A DNA stretch of 64,000 bases from Nematocida parisii ERTm1 (Eukaryota > Microsporidia): NCBI RefSeq assembly GCF_000250985.1, contig NW_013524646.1:345913-409912 (forward strand), in the 5' to 3' direction. Position 1 is the first letter of the stretch, and every line of letters starts with the position of its first letter. The notes beneath the pieces are model-generated. The model made no database searches. It saw only the letters and a list, made by a program, of their open reading frames with translations, and had not been told where the DNA came from. This document shows positions 28,866-40,615 of this stretch, in pieces. The translations under genes and the position numbers were made by a program.

Positions 28866-31292
28866 TTACCTTAGATCTATTCCAGGGTCCATTGCATTCC
28901 TATCGTCTATCCTCTGTATTTCTTGCTTAATTGAGGCTTTGAGGTTTTTTAATGTTTCTGGGCTGCCTGGGTAATTTTTAGCTAAATACTCATCTAAATA
29001 CTCATCTACATGGTCTGGGCTATATTTATGCACTTGTTTGTATATAAACCGAAGTTCATCTATAGACACTACACCTGGTACGGTTACTGCATTGCTGTCA
29101 TCTGGGTCATTTAGTGCTCCTGTTGTTGACCCTGCTGGGGATGAGCCATTAGAATACTTCACAGGCCAGAAATCGTATATGGGATCATTATGCTTTATAT
29201 CTCTTAGTAATTCAGATTTTGTATTTGGAGTTTCTTTTGATGAATTCCCACTCTCTTCTGTATTTAGTGCAGATGCAGAATTACTACAACTTACTGCTGG
29301 TTGTGCACCTGGATTTGGTAGATTAAGTATATTTACATCATTTCCTATAAATTTTGTTTCTTCTGTAGTTAGTTCTGAGATTCGCACATTATGCTTTAAT
29401 CCTTCAGGGTTACTAATGCCTAAAGGAATGTCTATAGATCCATTTGGTGTAGGTATAACTAAATGATGATTTACTACAGTTGGCATACCCACACGAGCAC
29501 TTGTACTAGGAGTTGTTATAGGCTTATCTGATGCAGTTGACATACCATTTGAATTATTTGGCCAATAAAACACTGTTGGTCCATTTGAAGTAGGTATAGT
29601 TATCGGGATATCTGAGCCCATAGCATTAGTTGGTCCTGGGAATACTATCTGATTATTTGAGCCCATAGCATTAGTTGGTCCATTTGCATTAGTGGCATTA
29701 GTTGGCCCAGGGAATACTATCTGATCATTTGCACCTATAGCATTGGTTAGTCCATTTGCACCCATGGCATTGGTTGATTCACTTGTACCCATGGCATTGG
29801 TTGATCCATTTGCACCCATGGCATTAGTTGGTCCATTTGCATTAGTAGCATTGGTTGGTCCTGGAAATACTATCAGATCATTGGCATTAGTGGCATTGGT
29901 TGGCCCAGGGAATACTATCTGGTCATTTGCATTAGTAGCATTAGTTGGCCCAGGGAATGCTATCTGATCATTTGCACCTATAGCATTAGTTAGTCCATTT
30001 GCACCCATGGCATTAGTTGGTCCATTTGCATTAGTAGCATTGGTTGGCCCGGGGAATACTATTTGGTCATTTGCACCCATGGCATTAGTTGGTCCATTTG
30101 CATTAGTAGTATTAGTTGGCCCAGGGGATACTAAAGAACTACCACTGTTAATCTCATTTGTAGCCATTTCCGGTGAATTGTTGTTTTTTACAGTAGAATT
30201 AGTTGTTGTATCTGCTGGTTTACTGCCTATTCCCGGGGTTACTGTAGAATTATTCTCTATTCCTTGCCCTACTCCATTATTTAAATTAGGCAACTCTATT
30301 ATTGGATTCTGTGGAAAAATATTCTCTTCTATATTTGCTATAACTGTGATTGCTGTGGTATTTACATTTTCTGTGTTTGCATTGGAAATATTTGTAGAAT
30401 TTCCTGTTCCTTCTGTTAGTACTGTTGTATCCACAGTTGGGTTCACAGTAACATCAATTGGTTGAATCACTGGCTCAATAGGAGACATGCCCAGTGAATC
30501 ATCTGCATTCTGGTCTTTTAAATATACTACAAGAGTCTTTGATGGAGATATTTTCAAACTGTATTTTACATTTGGTTCACTAATTTCTGATAATGGTATA
30601 ACAACACAACGTGTGTCTGTGTTCATTTTAATGGTTTTTTCAGTCTGCACATGCACACGTTCTGTTGTTTCATCTAATAACCTATATTCATCTGGAATGT
30701 CCTGGTATTTTTTGAGTCTTGCCAGTTTTTCATCCTCAGTCTCTTCTTCATCCTCTACATGCATCCTACTTCTGAATGATATTACATTCTTAGGTATTAA
30801 TGGCTGTATACGGCCATAATATGGCAATTGTATAGATTCTGTATTTATTCTGATAATATTGGATTCTCTGGTATTAGTATAGTCGAATTGGTTATTATTT
30901 GGTGTTCCATGCGGTATATATTTTATTCTAGGCCCGTCGTAATTAATACACCTATCTGAACTATCCGAATTCTCTGAATTATCCGAATTAGTTGAACAAG
31001 AATTTTCAATGGTTGTGCCTTCTGTGGTATATGATGAATAGTTGAATGCTTCACTGTCTTCACTGGAAATACTATCAATTATTTCTTTTATACCATTGTA
31101 ATTAATACTATCACTGGCTTTAGCATTTTCTTTACTATTTCCATTATTTAAAACTTTCTGTATAACGGATTGTTTCTCCTTTACAGGCTTTTTGCTTGTT
31201 TCATTGGAGGTACGTGAAAATCCCCATATACCCCCTATAATGATTGTTCCTATAATGGCAACAGCAAGTACTGCAATTATTCTAGGATTCAT
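28866..31292 (-). CDS. Asn-rich tandem-repeat membrane protein
   Basis: This 808-residue protein opens with one hydrophobic segment (residues 5-24, IIAVLAVAIIGTIIIGGIWG). A Ser/Asn/Glu-rich stretch follows, then a charged segment around residues 180-260 that looks folded. The Asn/Thr/Gly repeat block spans about residues 385-560, with a polar tail and a more ordered, charged last 80 residues. The repeats contain many N-A-T sequons that could carry N-glycans if exported. I recognise no family. Topology suggests a signal-anchored surface or secreted protein. In shape it resembles the repeat protein at 3691 without obvious sequence relation. Confidence 0.65.
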   Translation of the reverse strand: MNPRIIAVLAVAIIGTIIIGGIWGFSRTSNETSKKPVKEKQSVIQKVLNNGNSKENAKASDSINYNGIKEIIDSISSEDSEAFNYSSYTTEGTTIENSCSTNSDNSENSDSSDRCINYDGPRIKYIPHGTPNNNQFDYTNTRESNIIRINTESIQLPYYGRIQPLIPKNVISFRSRMHVEDEEETEDEKLARLKKYQDIPDEYRLLDETTERVHVQTEKTIKMNTDTRCVVIPLSEISEPNVKYSLKISPSKTLVVYLKDQNADDSLGMSPIEPVIQPIDVTVNPTVDTTVLTEGTGNSTNISNANTENVNTTAITVIANIEENIFPQNPIIELPNLNNGVGQGIENNSTVTPGIGSKPADTTTNSTVKNNNSPEMATNEINSGSSLVSPGPTNTTNANGPTNAMGANDQIVFPGPTNATNANGPTNAMGANGLTNAIGANDQIAFPGPTNATNANDQIVFPGPTNATNANDLIVFPGPTNATNANGPTNAMGANGSTNAMGTSESTNAMGANGLTNAIGANDQIVFPGPTNATNANGPTNAMGSNNQIVFPGPTNAMGSDIPITIPTSNGPTVFYWPNNSNGMSTASDKPITTPSTSARVGMPTVVNHHLVIPTPNGSIDIPLGISNPEGLKHNVRISELTTEETKFIGNDVNILNLPNPGAQPAVSCSNSASALNTEESGNSSKETPNTKSELLRDIKHNDPIYDFWPVKYSNGSSPAGSTTGALNDPDDSNAVTVPGVVSIDELRFIYKQVHKYSPDHVDEYLDEYLAKNYPGSPETLKNLKASIKQEIQRIDDRNAMDPGIDLR
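29610..30140 (-). repeat. coding tandem repeat, 24-residue unit with 9- and 15-residue sub-units
   Basis: The array encodes variants of DQIVFPGPTNATNAN plus GPTNAMGAN, so a 72-base unit made of 45- and 27-base sub-units. The sub-units are shuffled, with extra copies of the 27-base part (GSTNAMGTS, ESTNAMGAN, GLTNAIGAN). The pattern indicates repeated unequal exchange. Copy number is a likely polymorphism. Confidence 0.8.
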
Positions 31293-31952
31293 TTGCTACT
31301 AAAATTCAGTTCTAGTACTTCTTATATAGTTTAAATAAAGAATTGACAGATAAACAAATTTATGTCACAGGTATAAATAATACAATATAGTACAACAAAT
31401 GTAAGAAATAATGTTTATAATAGAATGGTCTATAAGTCATTATTTAATGGGCATTGTATTATAAATATTATATATCACACATAGTATAATAAATAAAATA
31501 CTTATACATTAAAATTAAAATAAATGACAGGTTATAATAAAACAATAAATACACAAAATAATATACATAGTATAATAAGTACTACTTTATGATCAATTAA
31601 CAATAAGTTATAGTATAAGAGAATATTACAGTTTATTACACATAGTATAATAAGTACTGTGCTATGTTATAACTTATTGCACATAGTGTATTAAGTATTG
31701 GTCCTATGGCATAACTTATTACTTTATGATCAATTAATAATAAGTTATAGTATACTCTTATACTACGATTTATTATACATAGTGTATTAAATAATGTAAG
31801 GCATAAATAATACTTTATTTTTAATAAATTATGCATAGTTCATAACTTATTACTTTATGATCAATTGCTAATAAGTTATAGTATACTCGTATAATACGAT
31901 TTATTATATATAGTGTATTAAGTATTATTTTTTATTACTTTATAATCATTTG
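31293..31952. repeat. AT-rich tract of CACATAGTGTAATAAGT-type repeats
   Basis: The tract contains many imperfect copies of a short near-palindromic word (CACATAGT.TAATAAGTA), on both strands. Between them are longer repeated stretches such as ACTTTATGATCAATTAATAATAAGTTATAGTATA (copies near 31585, 31725 and 31852). No gene is supported. A 66-codon frame here is composed entirely of repeat sequence. Confidence 0.75.
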
Positions 31953-33778
31953 CTAATAAATTCTGTTTTGTATATAATTATACATAAGTATTATTATTCC
32001 TGCAAATTTCTGATAAATTCCGTTAGGAATTCGTTTTTCCGCTGTATTAGTCTGATTATCCGTTGTATAAATGCAATTTTTACTCTCTTCTGTGTTAAAT
32101 ACGTCTAAACCATTGTTTTTTTGGAATATTTCAATATTTTTAACCGATTCATTAAATATTTTTGAATTAATTTTTGTTTTTATGTTGATTTTTATGTGGT
32201 TCATTAAATTTTCAGTTATTTTTTGATTATAATTTTTTTCTGTTATAAAATTTTCATTAATTTCAGGTATTTTTATAAAATCTTTTATAACTGTTGATAT
32301 ACCATAAAGAGTTTTCATACAATTATCAGTAAATTCTGTATTATTCGGGTTATTTCGGGTTATTTCTTCTGTGGCTGTATTTGACACTGCATATATAATA
32401 TTGCTTGCTGTATTTATAAGATACTCAATGTGCTTGGTTATGCTTATAATGGTTGAATCTATTATTGTATACGTATTACAGTCTAATCCTAATACGTTAT
32501 AGTTAATTACTGCGGATTCTATTAATTTTGATAAATCCGTTATTTTTTCATTATTTTTTTAATTTTTTCTAATTTTTCATTATCAAAATTTTCAAAATTA
32601 TTAAAAAAAACAGTTATTATTTCTGTTAACATGCTTATAACCGAATCTACTTGTGATATAAATGAAATATTTGTACTCTGCCACATAAATGAATACTTTA
32701 AATACTCATTGCACTGATCAGAACAATTTTTTATGGCAGAATCAACGGTTTTATATGAAAGTATTTCCTTTTCTAGTAATTCATCAAAATTTTTATCAAT
32801 AAATGAATAAAAACTTTTTTTTGCATACACAAACAGATTTATTTGCGTATAAATGAATAAATTAAAGTCACTTAACTGATTCTTTAACGTGTTTATGTAA
32901 TCAACTGCTATTATAACAGGATCCGTCTTTAAATCTTTTTTAATAAAATTTTTTAATAATTCGTTATTTCCTAAAAGGGAATTATCTATTTTTAAGCTAT
33001 TAAAAATATATTTTGATGGGGTTATCCCTAAATAATTATTAATCATTGTAAAATAAGAATCTGTGCCTGTGCCTGATACATCATTACTTATGGTGTATTG
33101 CATAATAAGTTTCATTATATTATCCAACAGGATTATTGCATTAGAAGTACTATTATATTTTACACATGGCGTAATAATAATAAAGTCATTTAAATGGGAG
33201 AATGCCGTTGTAGCTTTATCATTACTTTTTACATAATTATTTAATAATTCGTACTGCAGTACTTTATAACTATCATACGAATTAAGGATATAATAAGCTG
33301 GCCAAGCATGCCTGTTAGAATTAGTGCCTGATTTGGTTTCTTTAATGTACTTGGCCTTATACGCATCCCAGTCTCTAGTACAACTAATTATACAACGAGA
33401 AATCTTATTACTTATTACACTATGCATAATATATTCTGGTTTAATAGCAGGACTTATTACACTATGTGTACTATGTTCTGATACATCCTCATTACTTATT
33501 ACACTATGTGTACTATGTTCTGATACACTTCTTTTGTTTATGTGAGTGTCCTCGTATTTCTGCTGTGCTTTGGTTATTCTGTCTATAATCTCAGAATACA
33601 TTTGTGCACGGCTGTTATTTATGCTGTTTATATCTGGATTTGGGAATGCAGGAATAGGCCTGTTTATGGTATCTAGTTGTTGACAATTATTTACACATGT
33701 AGTATTAATTAATGTACTTATAACACTATTACTCATAAATAATATAAATAGAACTGGACTTATTACACTATTACTCAT
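31953..33778 (-). CDS. hypothetical secreted protein, frameshifted, partly built from the dispersed repeat
   Basis: Two frames, 33778-32540 and the continuation to 31953, form one gene of about 608 residues. The first ends at a TAA just after a run of seven A (sense 32560-32554). The second frame opens at 32558 and continues with KITDLSKLIESAV, so a single missing base explains the break. The N-terminus is hydrophobic and signal-like, and contains MSNSVIS twice. At residues about 88-130 the segment HSVIS occurs three times; each copy is the translated ACTTATTACACTATGTG repeat of the neighbouring intergenic DNA. The remainder is helical and Asn/Lys-rich. I recognise no family. A TTCGGGTTAT pair lies inside the 3' part (32342-32362). 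Sequencing error, slippage and a true pseudogene are all possible. Confidence 0.55.
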
Positions 33779-34567
33779 AAATTTTTTATTTTTGTTTAAT
33801 TATTATATATAGTGCAATAAATAATAATAATTAAAGATGATAGTGTCATAAATAATAACATTTATTATGTCTAGTGTATTATATATTGTAAGACACAAAT
33901 TTTATTTTTGTTTAATTATGCATAGTGACATAAATAATAATTATTATGAGTATTAGTGTCATAAATAATAATAATTAAAGATGATAGTGTCATAAATAAT
34001 AACATTTATTATGTCTAGTGTATTATATAATGTGAGACATAAATTTTATTTTTGTTTAATTATGCATAATGTTATAAATGATAATTATTATGAGTATTAG
34101 TGTCATAAATAATAATTATTATGTCTAGTGCATTATATATTATTTATTATGTCTAGTGCATTATATATTACTTATTATGTCTAGTGTATTATATAATGTG
34201 AGACATAAATTTTATTTTATTTTTGTTTAATTATGCATTTTTCACAAATATTACTTATTATGTCTAGTGCACTATATATTACTTATTATGCGTAGTGTAA
34301 TAAATAATAATAATTAAGAGTATTAGTGTATTACTTATTATGTCTAGTGTACTATATATTACTTGTTATACTATGTGTACTATATATTACTTATTATAAT
34401 TTCGGGTTATTCGGGTTGTATTATAACTAATAAATAGTTTGCTCATATAATTCATTATGCCTCCTAGTTAGAATCTTAACCCATATTATACTCCTATGTC
34501 ATATAAGTAATAAGCCATCAATATCATAGAAGTATTTATATAATTAAAAATAAAAATAATTATAAAA
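33779..34567. repeat. AT-rich intergenic tandem repeat tract
   Basis: A unit of roughly 147 bases (AAAGATGATAGTGTCATAAATAATAACATTTATTATGTCTAGTG..., through AGACATAAATTTTATTTTTG) is present at about 33819 and 33966, with a partial copy near 34180. Many copies of TTATTATGTCTAGTG fill the rest. A TTCGGGTTAT pair lies at 34401-34418. No gene is seen. Confidence 0.75.
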
Positions 34568-37175
34568 ATGAGAGAGAGATATAATATGAATAATAACCAG
34601 AATATACTAAGGAATACAATAAAAAGGAATATTACTACAGTAATACTGTTAATTATGTATACATACACTGTATACGGATGGACAACATTATTAAATATAG
34701 AAAGAGTACAAAAAATGAAGATAAAAAGTAACTTAATTATACACCCGCACGGAGGACTTGCACCAATGAGGGGTAAAATATTGCGTAACTCTGAGTACAT
34801 GAGGAATTATAGGACGTACAACCACGGAATGTGGATAGATTGGAGTATGAAAAAATGCAGTGAGTCAGAGTATAAGTACAGCATACACCCAAAGAGTTCA
34901 AAACCATACGATAAAGTAGATGAAGATATAAAGAAGAATGAGTACTTAAAAGAACTTACACGGCAAATGATTAACATGTTCCCATCAAAGAATGAATATT
35001 TCTCTATTAATTCTAATAACCCGAATTCATTCACTCGGTTTTTAATGGAGTACAAAGAGAAATTAGATGATTTATACGTACTAGCTTCATTATTCCTTAT
35101 GGCGGAAGGAGTAAATATTCCTATTGAAATAATAGAAGATTCAAAGAACACTGCGCATAAAATACTTATTATAAAGAAGAATGAAAGTCAAATAAAAGCG
35201 GAGAGTAGTGGAGTATATGTTCATTTGAGTATGATAAAGAAGAGAAGACTCCGTGGTGAGCGGGATAAGAAATTAGTATACCAGAAGAAAACAGAAAGTG
35301 TGATTAATTTCTTTAAGAGGCTTATTAGTACAGACGCATCTCGGCTAGACGTACCTGAAGAATTCTCAATGCCAAGTACGTATGAAGAATTCTTAACGGG
35401 TGGATTTTTAAACAGTCCAAGGTTTCTTATTCAGTCGTATATATTTGAGTATATAGACAGTGTGGAAATGTATGCGAATTTTATAACGGCAGTGTATAAC
35501 TTAATTAATGAACAACTGCCGAATGGGCATAATGCGGATGTATACACTGAGAATGAGAAGAAAGCCGTGGAAGTATTTAATAATTTATTCATTGATGAAG
35601 AATTATGTGAAAAGGAGAAGTATATGCAGTATATTGAGGATTTAAACAGTATTGATAAATTATGGGGAGAGCAAGAATGGGGATATCCATTTATAAATGA
35701 TATTAATGGGGCTGCTTCTTCTAGGAATATAGGTGCGCCTGTATATAATAGAATTAAGGATAAATTTATTTCAGGTTCAGAGGGTAATTATAATAGTTAT
35801 ATTGAATGTGCACTGCTTGGTATATTCATGTGTGCTGCTTTTAATGCAGAAACATGCACGTATGATATAAGTCATCTGCCTATGCCATCAAAGGAGTTAA
35901 AGGAATTCTTTACTAAATACAGCAGTCCACATATTCCCGTAACACAGGTTGTTATAAAAGACTGGTGCAGAGTCGTAGCAGACTTACCATGCCAGTACGT
36001 TGAGTATGATTTAAAGAACAACAATAAAATCCAACCAGGCCTACTTAATATACTACATGTTATACGGGCTATAGCAGGAGAAGATGAAAGACTAGAATGG
36101 GCAATTCAAGTTTTAAGTAGGGGAATCCACCGCATATGCAAGTCAAACGCAAATAAAAAGAAGACTGTAGAAAACCCCTAATCCAACCATAATATATAAA
36201 GGGATAGTAAAAAAGACAGCTATACAGAAGTATGAATGTGGGTGTGGGTGCCATAAGGGATGTACCGGTGGAATTGAGTATACTGATGGTGAAGACTTTG
36301 TAAAAAATGTCTTTTGGACCAAACAGCAAGTACATTATACCGATAATAGCCGTGATAATAATGTGTATGGTCATGGTCATAGTAATAATGATAAGGATGA
36401 TGATGATTTTATGAACTTAGAGCGTAAAGAAATAGAAGAAACCATCGCAGAGGGACTTAAGTACCTCTCACGAGACATGAATATAGAAATAGAGCCATTA
36501 TCTCTTGATTTAATCAATGATGAAACGCAGTGTGACTTAGTCTTAAATGAGCCTATTACTATACACCTTACTAAAAATAACTGGAGTGGAAATTTCCAAC
36601 TAAATGCAGAGATTGTAACAGAGCTGGGCACAAATGGTTTGGAGAATAATTGTGCTGATACATCCTGGAGTATCTCAAATGATAATGGTTTAAATAAGTA
36701 CAGTTCAATTAAAAAGGCGTATAGAGAACTAAAGAATAAGTATATAAATGGGAATAATTATACTGACTGTATTGTATGCCAATATTTAATTATTGAGAGA
36801 AACCGGGTATTGCATGCAGTTAAACCAAGCTCATCCTGTAGAAGGAATAAAAAACTCAGAAAGAATAAAATATGGGATAACCCGAATAATTTAATGCTCT
36901 GGGGGAATCTAGACAATATAAAGCACAAGTCTGAAATTATTAAAGAGTTCTTATACAATAATAGTACACGTTTAGACCTTAATAATCCCATGGTAAGATT
37001 TACATCTAATCTTATAGGTAATACTCCCTTGAACTTTAAGCATATAAGAAATCGTATTATACAGATATTTAAGCCTAACAGTAATAAGCCTAACAGTAAT
37101 AAGTCTAACAGTAATAAGTCTAAGGATAATAATAATTATAAATATTATTATCCTCAATTTGAGTATAATAATTAA
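34568..37175 (+). CDS. secreted large-family protein (member 1), frameshifted
   Basis: Two frames (34568-36181, and 36171-37175 in the next frame) together match the full-length paralogue at 37964-40615 from end to end. The joined protein is about 868 residues. It has an N-terminal signal-like segment (ITTVILLIMYTYTVYG), then blocks shared with the other members: ASLFLMAEGVNIPIEI, TYEEFLTGGFLNSPRFLIQSYIF, DWCRVVADL and GLLNILHVI. Its C-terminal half has NYTDCIVCQYLIIERNR and NPMVRFTSNLIGNTPL, matching TKCIIRHYIN and TPLARMTNNIIGSIPL of the neighbour. One extra base, probably in the CCCC run at 36175-36178, breaks the frame. It differs from the others in a Cys/His-rich insert near the break (CGCGCHKGC). 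Family function is unknown. Secretion is inferred from the signal segment. Confidence 0.7.
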
Positions 37176-37963
37176 TAGTACTAGACCATTAATTATAATT
37201 AAGTCTATTTATAATAGAATAGTCTTAAATATATTCCTATTAATAAATAAATTAAATAATTTATTATAAGGTATAAATACAGGATAATAATCCAAATAAT
37301 ATTAAAGTACTAATACCATTATAAGGAATTTACTAAACCCATTCTACTATGATAATCAAACTAACAACTGAATAATCAGTATAATATACACGTATACTAA
37401 TAATATATACACATATTATATACACATATTATATATACATATACATATATATCCTACGTGTACTAATAATATATATACATCTTTACTGTATGTATATATA
37501 TACATGTGTACTGTGTTATACTTCTGTGTATTCTATTATTCTATTATTAATAAATAAGTATATTATATTATTACATCTATTATATGGTATTATAATATAA
37601 TTATACATAATTATATATAAAGTGTACACATAATAAAATAAATAAAGTAAAGAATAGAATAGAATAGAAAAAGGGATAAATAGGAAAAAAAGGGAAAAAA
37701 AGGATGAATAACCCAAAATAGGGTGAAGAGGGTGAAGAGGATGAAATAGGACAATTACTTAATGTGTTTATATTTTATTATATAACTAATTTGAGTAATG
37801 AATGTAATGAAGGTGGTTTAATTATTATGCTAATAGGAGAATAATAACTAATTGGTTGAAGACCTTCTAAATTTAAAGTATAAATATTAATGGAAAATAC
37901 GGTTAATTATATGGAGTTAGGAAGACTAAATTGGGTAATTAAAATATTTTAATTATTCCCTGA
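37176..37963. other. AT-rich intergenic region with short simple repeats
   Basis: No gene is supported. It contains runs of ATATATACATAT and a purine-rich stretch (AGGGTGAAGAGGGTGAAGAGG near 37721). The last 100 bases are probably the promoter and leader of the gene at 37964. Confidence 0.5.
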
Positions 37964-40615
37964 ATGGAAAACCGTATGATCATAAAGCTACTAATAATGA
38001 TGTACACAGTGTATGCAAGGCTTGAGATCAGTGATATAAAGACAATAGGAGAAACCTTGGTTATTCAAGAGAAAGACTTATTAATATACCCTGATGGACC
38101 ACTTAATCCAGTTAGAGGGTATATTATGCATAAGAGTGGGTATATGCATAACAAGCGATTTTATTCACCAGAAATAGATACAGACTATAGCTTGAAAAAA
38201 ACCACAAAGGTATCTGATAGTGGAAATCCAATTTATGAATATACAAGAATGCCAGTTAATGACAAGGTATATGATGATATTAGTGAAAACAAAGAATATT
38301 TAACTCAGCTGCATACGCAGTTAATTAGAATGTTTCCCTCACCAGATGGATCACTTTCTATTGTATCTGGAAGAAAAGACGCAATGCATTCATTCTTAAT
38401 AAAAGATGAAGTACAAGCACAGAGCATGTACATCCTGGCTGTTCTTTTACTCTTGTCTGAGCAGGTGAATATCCCCATTAGTACATGTATAAAAGGAGAA
38501 AAAAGACTTATGCTGAGGAGTGCAGATGACACAACTACATATATTAACCAGAAGAAGCCAAATAATTATTTATTGAATCTTATTGAGTTTCTAAAGGAAT
38601 ATATAGACAACTGGAGTACAAACCCAAGTAGTATAGAGAAACTGTCTACAGAGCCAACCACATATGAACAGTTCATGACAGGAAACTTCTTGAACACGTG
38701 GCAGTTCCTTATCCAGTCGTATATATACGAGTTTATTGACACAAAAGACAATTACATTAAGTTTGTAGAGGCTGTATATATTCTCTTGAATGACCAAATG
38801 AAAAGTGAAAAGTCTACATCAGAGAATAAAGAAAAGAGTATCCAAGTGTTTGGAAAGTGCTTTATAGAAAAAACGGCAGTTTCTGGCTTAACCAACCATG
38901 CAAATCTTATTTTTGATCTTAAAAGGACAATAGACAACTATAGAAAATGTCCATACATTGACAAAACAGAGATACCCGCATATACTCGAGTGAAGGCGTA
39001 TAATAGAACAAATGATAAAGAAGTAAATGATGAAGACCAAAAATACTCTAATTGCGTGGAAGCAGGTATATTAGGACTAATTTGCTGTTTAATGTACGAC
39101 TCAGACAATGGAATATATACCACAGACCACCTGCCAAACCAAAAAAGCACTATACCACTGAAAACATTCTTCCAGAATTATCCGAAACCAACAGAGACCA
39201 CTAGCTATAAAATGCAACAAGATTGGTGTAGAGTAGTAGCTGATTTAAAGAACAGTAATATTTCGTATGCAAAGAACAATAATGAATTAAAAAGCAGTCT
39301 GTTAAATATTCTATACGTTATATCCGATATAACTGGAAATAAAGAAGAAGTGCTTAATGAAATTGAGAAAATAAAAAGAATTTGTAGTGATAAAGAGCCC
39401 AATCCATGGATTAGTGTACAGACAAGTCTGAATATAATATTCAAAGCACTGTCAAAAAAAAAGAATGTTAAAGTAAGTTCCGAGGAATTTACAGTGGATG
39501 TGCATATAAATGGAGTACCTGGTATATTCGGTAAATTTAGTCTACTTTATACCTTTAAAGGCATACAGGCAGGAGTAACAATAGGAATAAATCCAATGCA
39601 TACAAGCTTACACCTATCTGAAAGTTCTTTATCCGATGAAGACAAAGCAACTATTAAAGGAAAGCTTACTGAAATACATAATATGTATAACAACTCAAAT
39701 AATTATACAAAATGCATAATCAGGCATTACATAAATATAGAACTGATTAAGATAGAAGAACCATGTATATTCATATCATTATCTGTTGGTAATGAAATTT
39801 TAGATAGTATTAATAATGGTGGCTATAATAATGTACTTAAACTGTTCCTATACGGAAGTATTGAGACGGTTTATTATAAAGAATACATTATTAAATACTT
39901 CCTGATTTTTTATGTCAACCCTATTAAACATGATACTCCACTAGCACGAATGACAAATAATATCATAGGAAGTATTCCACTGTGCGACTTACAAACAAGA
40001 AAGTATATGCTGACTAGTTATTTATTTAATCATAAAGCTATAAATTACTATAAGAAAATTGAAGAGAGTGTCTGGGATGATATTTATATATCTAATTCAG
40101 ACGATTTTTCATCAATAATGTTCTATCCAAATTTATTTATAGTCCGTATACGAGATGACTTCTTATACTTCATGATTAATTTAATGAATAAGTTAAGTAT
40201 TCAAAATAATTCCTACGATATTCTTATAAATTATGATTCTATGATTAAGAATGTATTGAATTACTTAAATTATACAAGAAACCCAAAATTCACTGCATTT
40301 TATACGATAATGAATAATATAAAAGAATCACTTAAAGAGATGGACATAACAAAATTAACAAATATATACTTATCTTGGTGTATTGATATACTCACACACG
40401 ATAATACACCAGAAAAGGATCATTATTTATTATACTTATTTAATATTATAGATAATAAGTATCTTATATTAGAAAATACTCAGTGGAGTATTAAAGATAA
40501 GTCTATATTACTGAACTATTTAGTACATAATAAAAGTAGATTATGCAGTAATATTCCTGAAAGGATTCAGAAGTATAATAATATTATACGAATACTTAGT
40601 ATTACTATGGGATAG
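37964..40615 (+). CDS. secreted large-family protein (member 2), intact
   Basis: This 883-residue protein starts with a cleavable-looking signal peptide (MIIKLLIMMYTVYA). It contains the family blocks in order: YPDGPLNPVRGYIM, LLLLSEQVNIPI, TYEQFMTGNFLNTWQFLIQSYIYEF, YSNCVEAGILGLICCLMYD, a HLP turn, DWCRVVADL, SLLNILYVI and DTPLARMTNNIIGSIPL. The conserved Cys/His/Trp positions suggest a folded central domain, but I recognise no enzyme. It follows member 1 in the same direction, so the two look like a tandem duplication that has diverged. The codons become more A/T-rich toward the 3' end. Host-directed secretion is plausible for this kind of family but not shown. Confidence 0.8.
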   Translation: MENRMIIKLLIMMYTVYARLEISDIKTIGETLVIQEKDLLIYPDGPLNPVRGYIMHKSGYMHNKRFYSPEIDTDYSLKKTTKVSDSGNPIYEYTRMPVNDKVYDDISENKEYLTQLHTQLIRMFPSPDGSLSIVSGRKDAMHSFLIKDEVQAQSMYILAVLLLLSEQVNIPISTCIKGEKRLMLRSADDTTTYINQKKPNNYLLNLIEFLKEYIDNWSTNPSSIEKLSTEPTTYEQFMTGNFLNTWQFLIQSYIYEFIDTKDNYIKFVEAVYILLNDQMKSEKSTSENKEKSIQVFGKCFIEKTAVSGLTNHANLIFDLKRTIDNYRKCPYIDKTEIPAYTRVKAYNRTNDKEVNDEDQKYSNCVEAGILGLICCLMYDSDNGIYTTDHLPNQKSTIPLKTFFQNYPKPTETTSYKMQQDWCRVVADLKNSNISYAKNNNELKSSLLNILYVISDITGNKEEVLNEIEKIKRICSDKEPNPWISVQTSLNIIFKALSKKKNVKVSSEEFTVDVHINGVPGIFGKFSLLYTFKGIQAGVTIGINPMHTSLHLSESSLSDEDKATIKGKLTEIHNMYNNSNNYTKCIIRHYINIELIKIEEPCIFISLSVGNEILDSINNGGYNNVLKLFLYGSIETVYYKEYIIKYFLIFYVNPIKHDTPLARMTNNIIGSIPLCDLQTRKYMLTSYLFNHKAINYYKKIEESVWDDIYISNSDDFSSIMFYPNLFIVRIRDDFLYFMINLMNKLSIQNNSYDILINYDSMIKNVLNYLNYTRNPKFTAFYTIMNNIKESLKEMDITKLTNIYLSWCIDILTHDNTPEKDHYLLYLFNIIDNKYLILENTQWSIKDKSILLNYLVHNKSRLCSNIPERIQKYNNIIRILSITMG

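Noticed and set aside
31636-31836. 66-codon minus-strand frame
   Set aside because: It consists entirely of the dispersed AT repeat and has no independent support.
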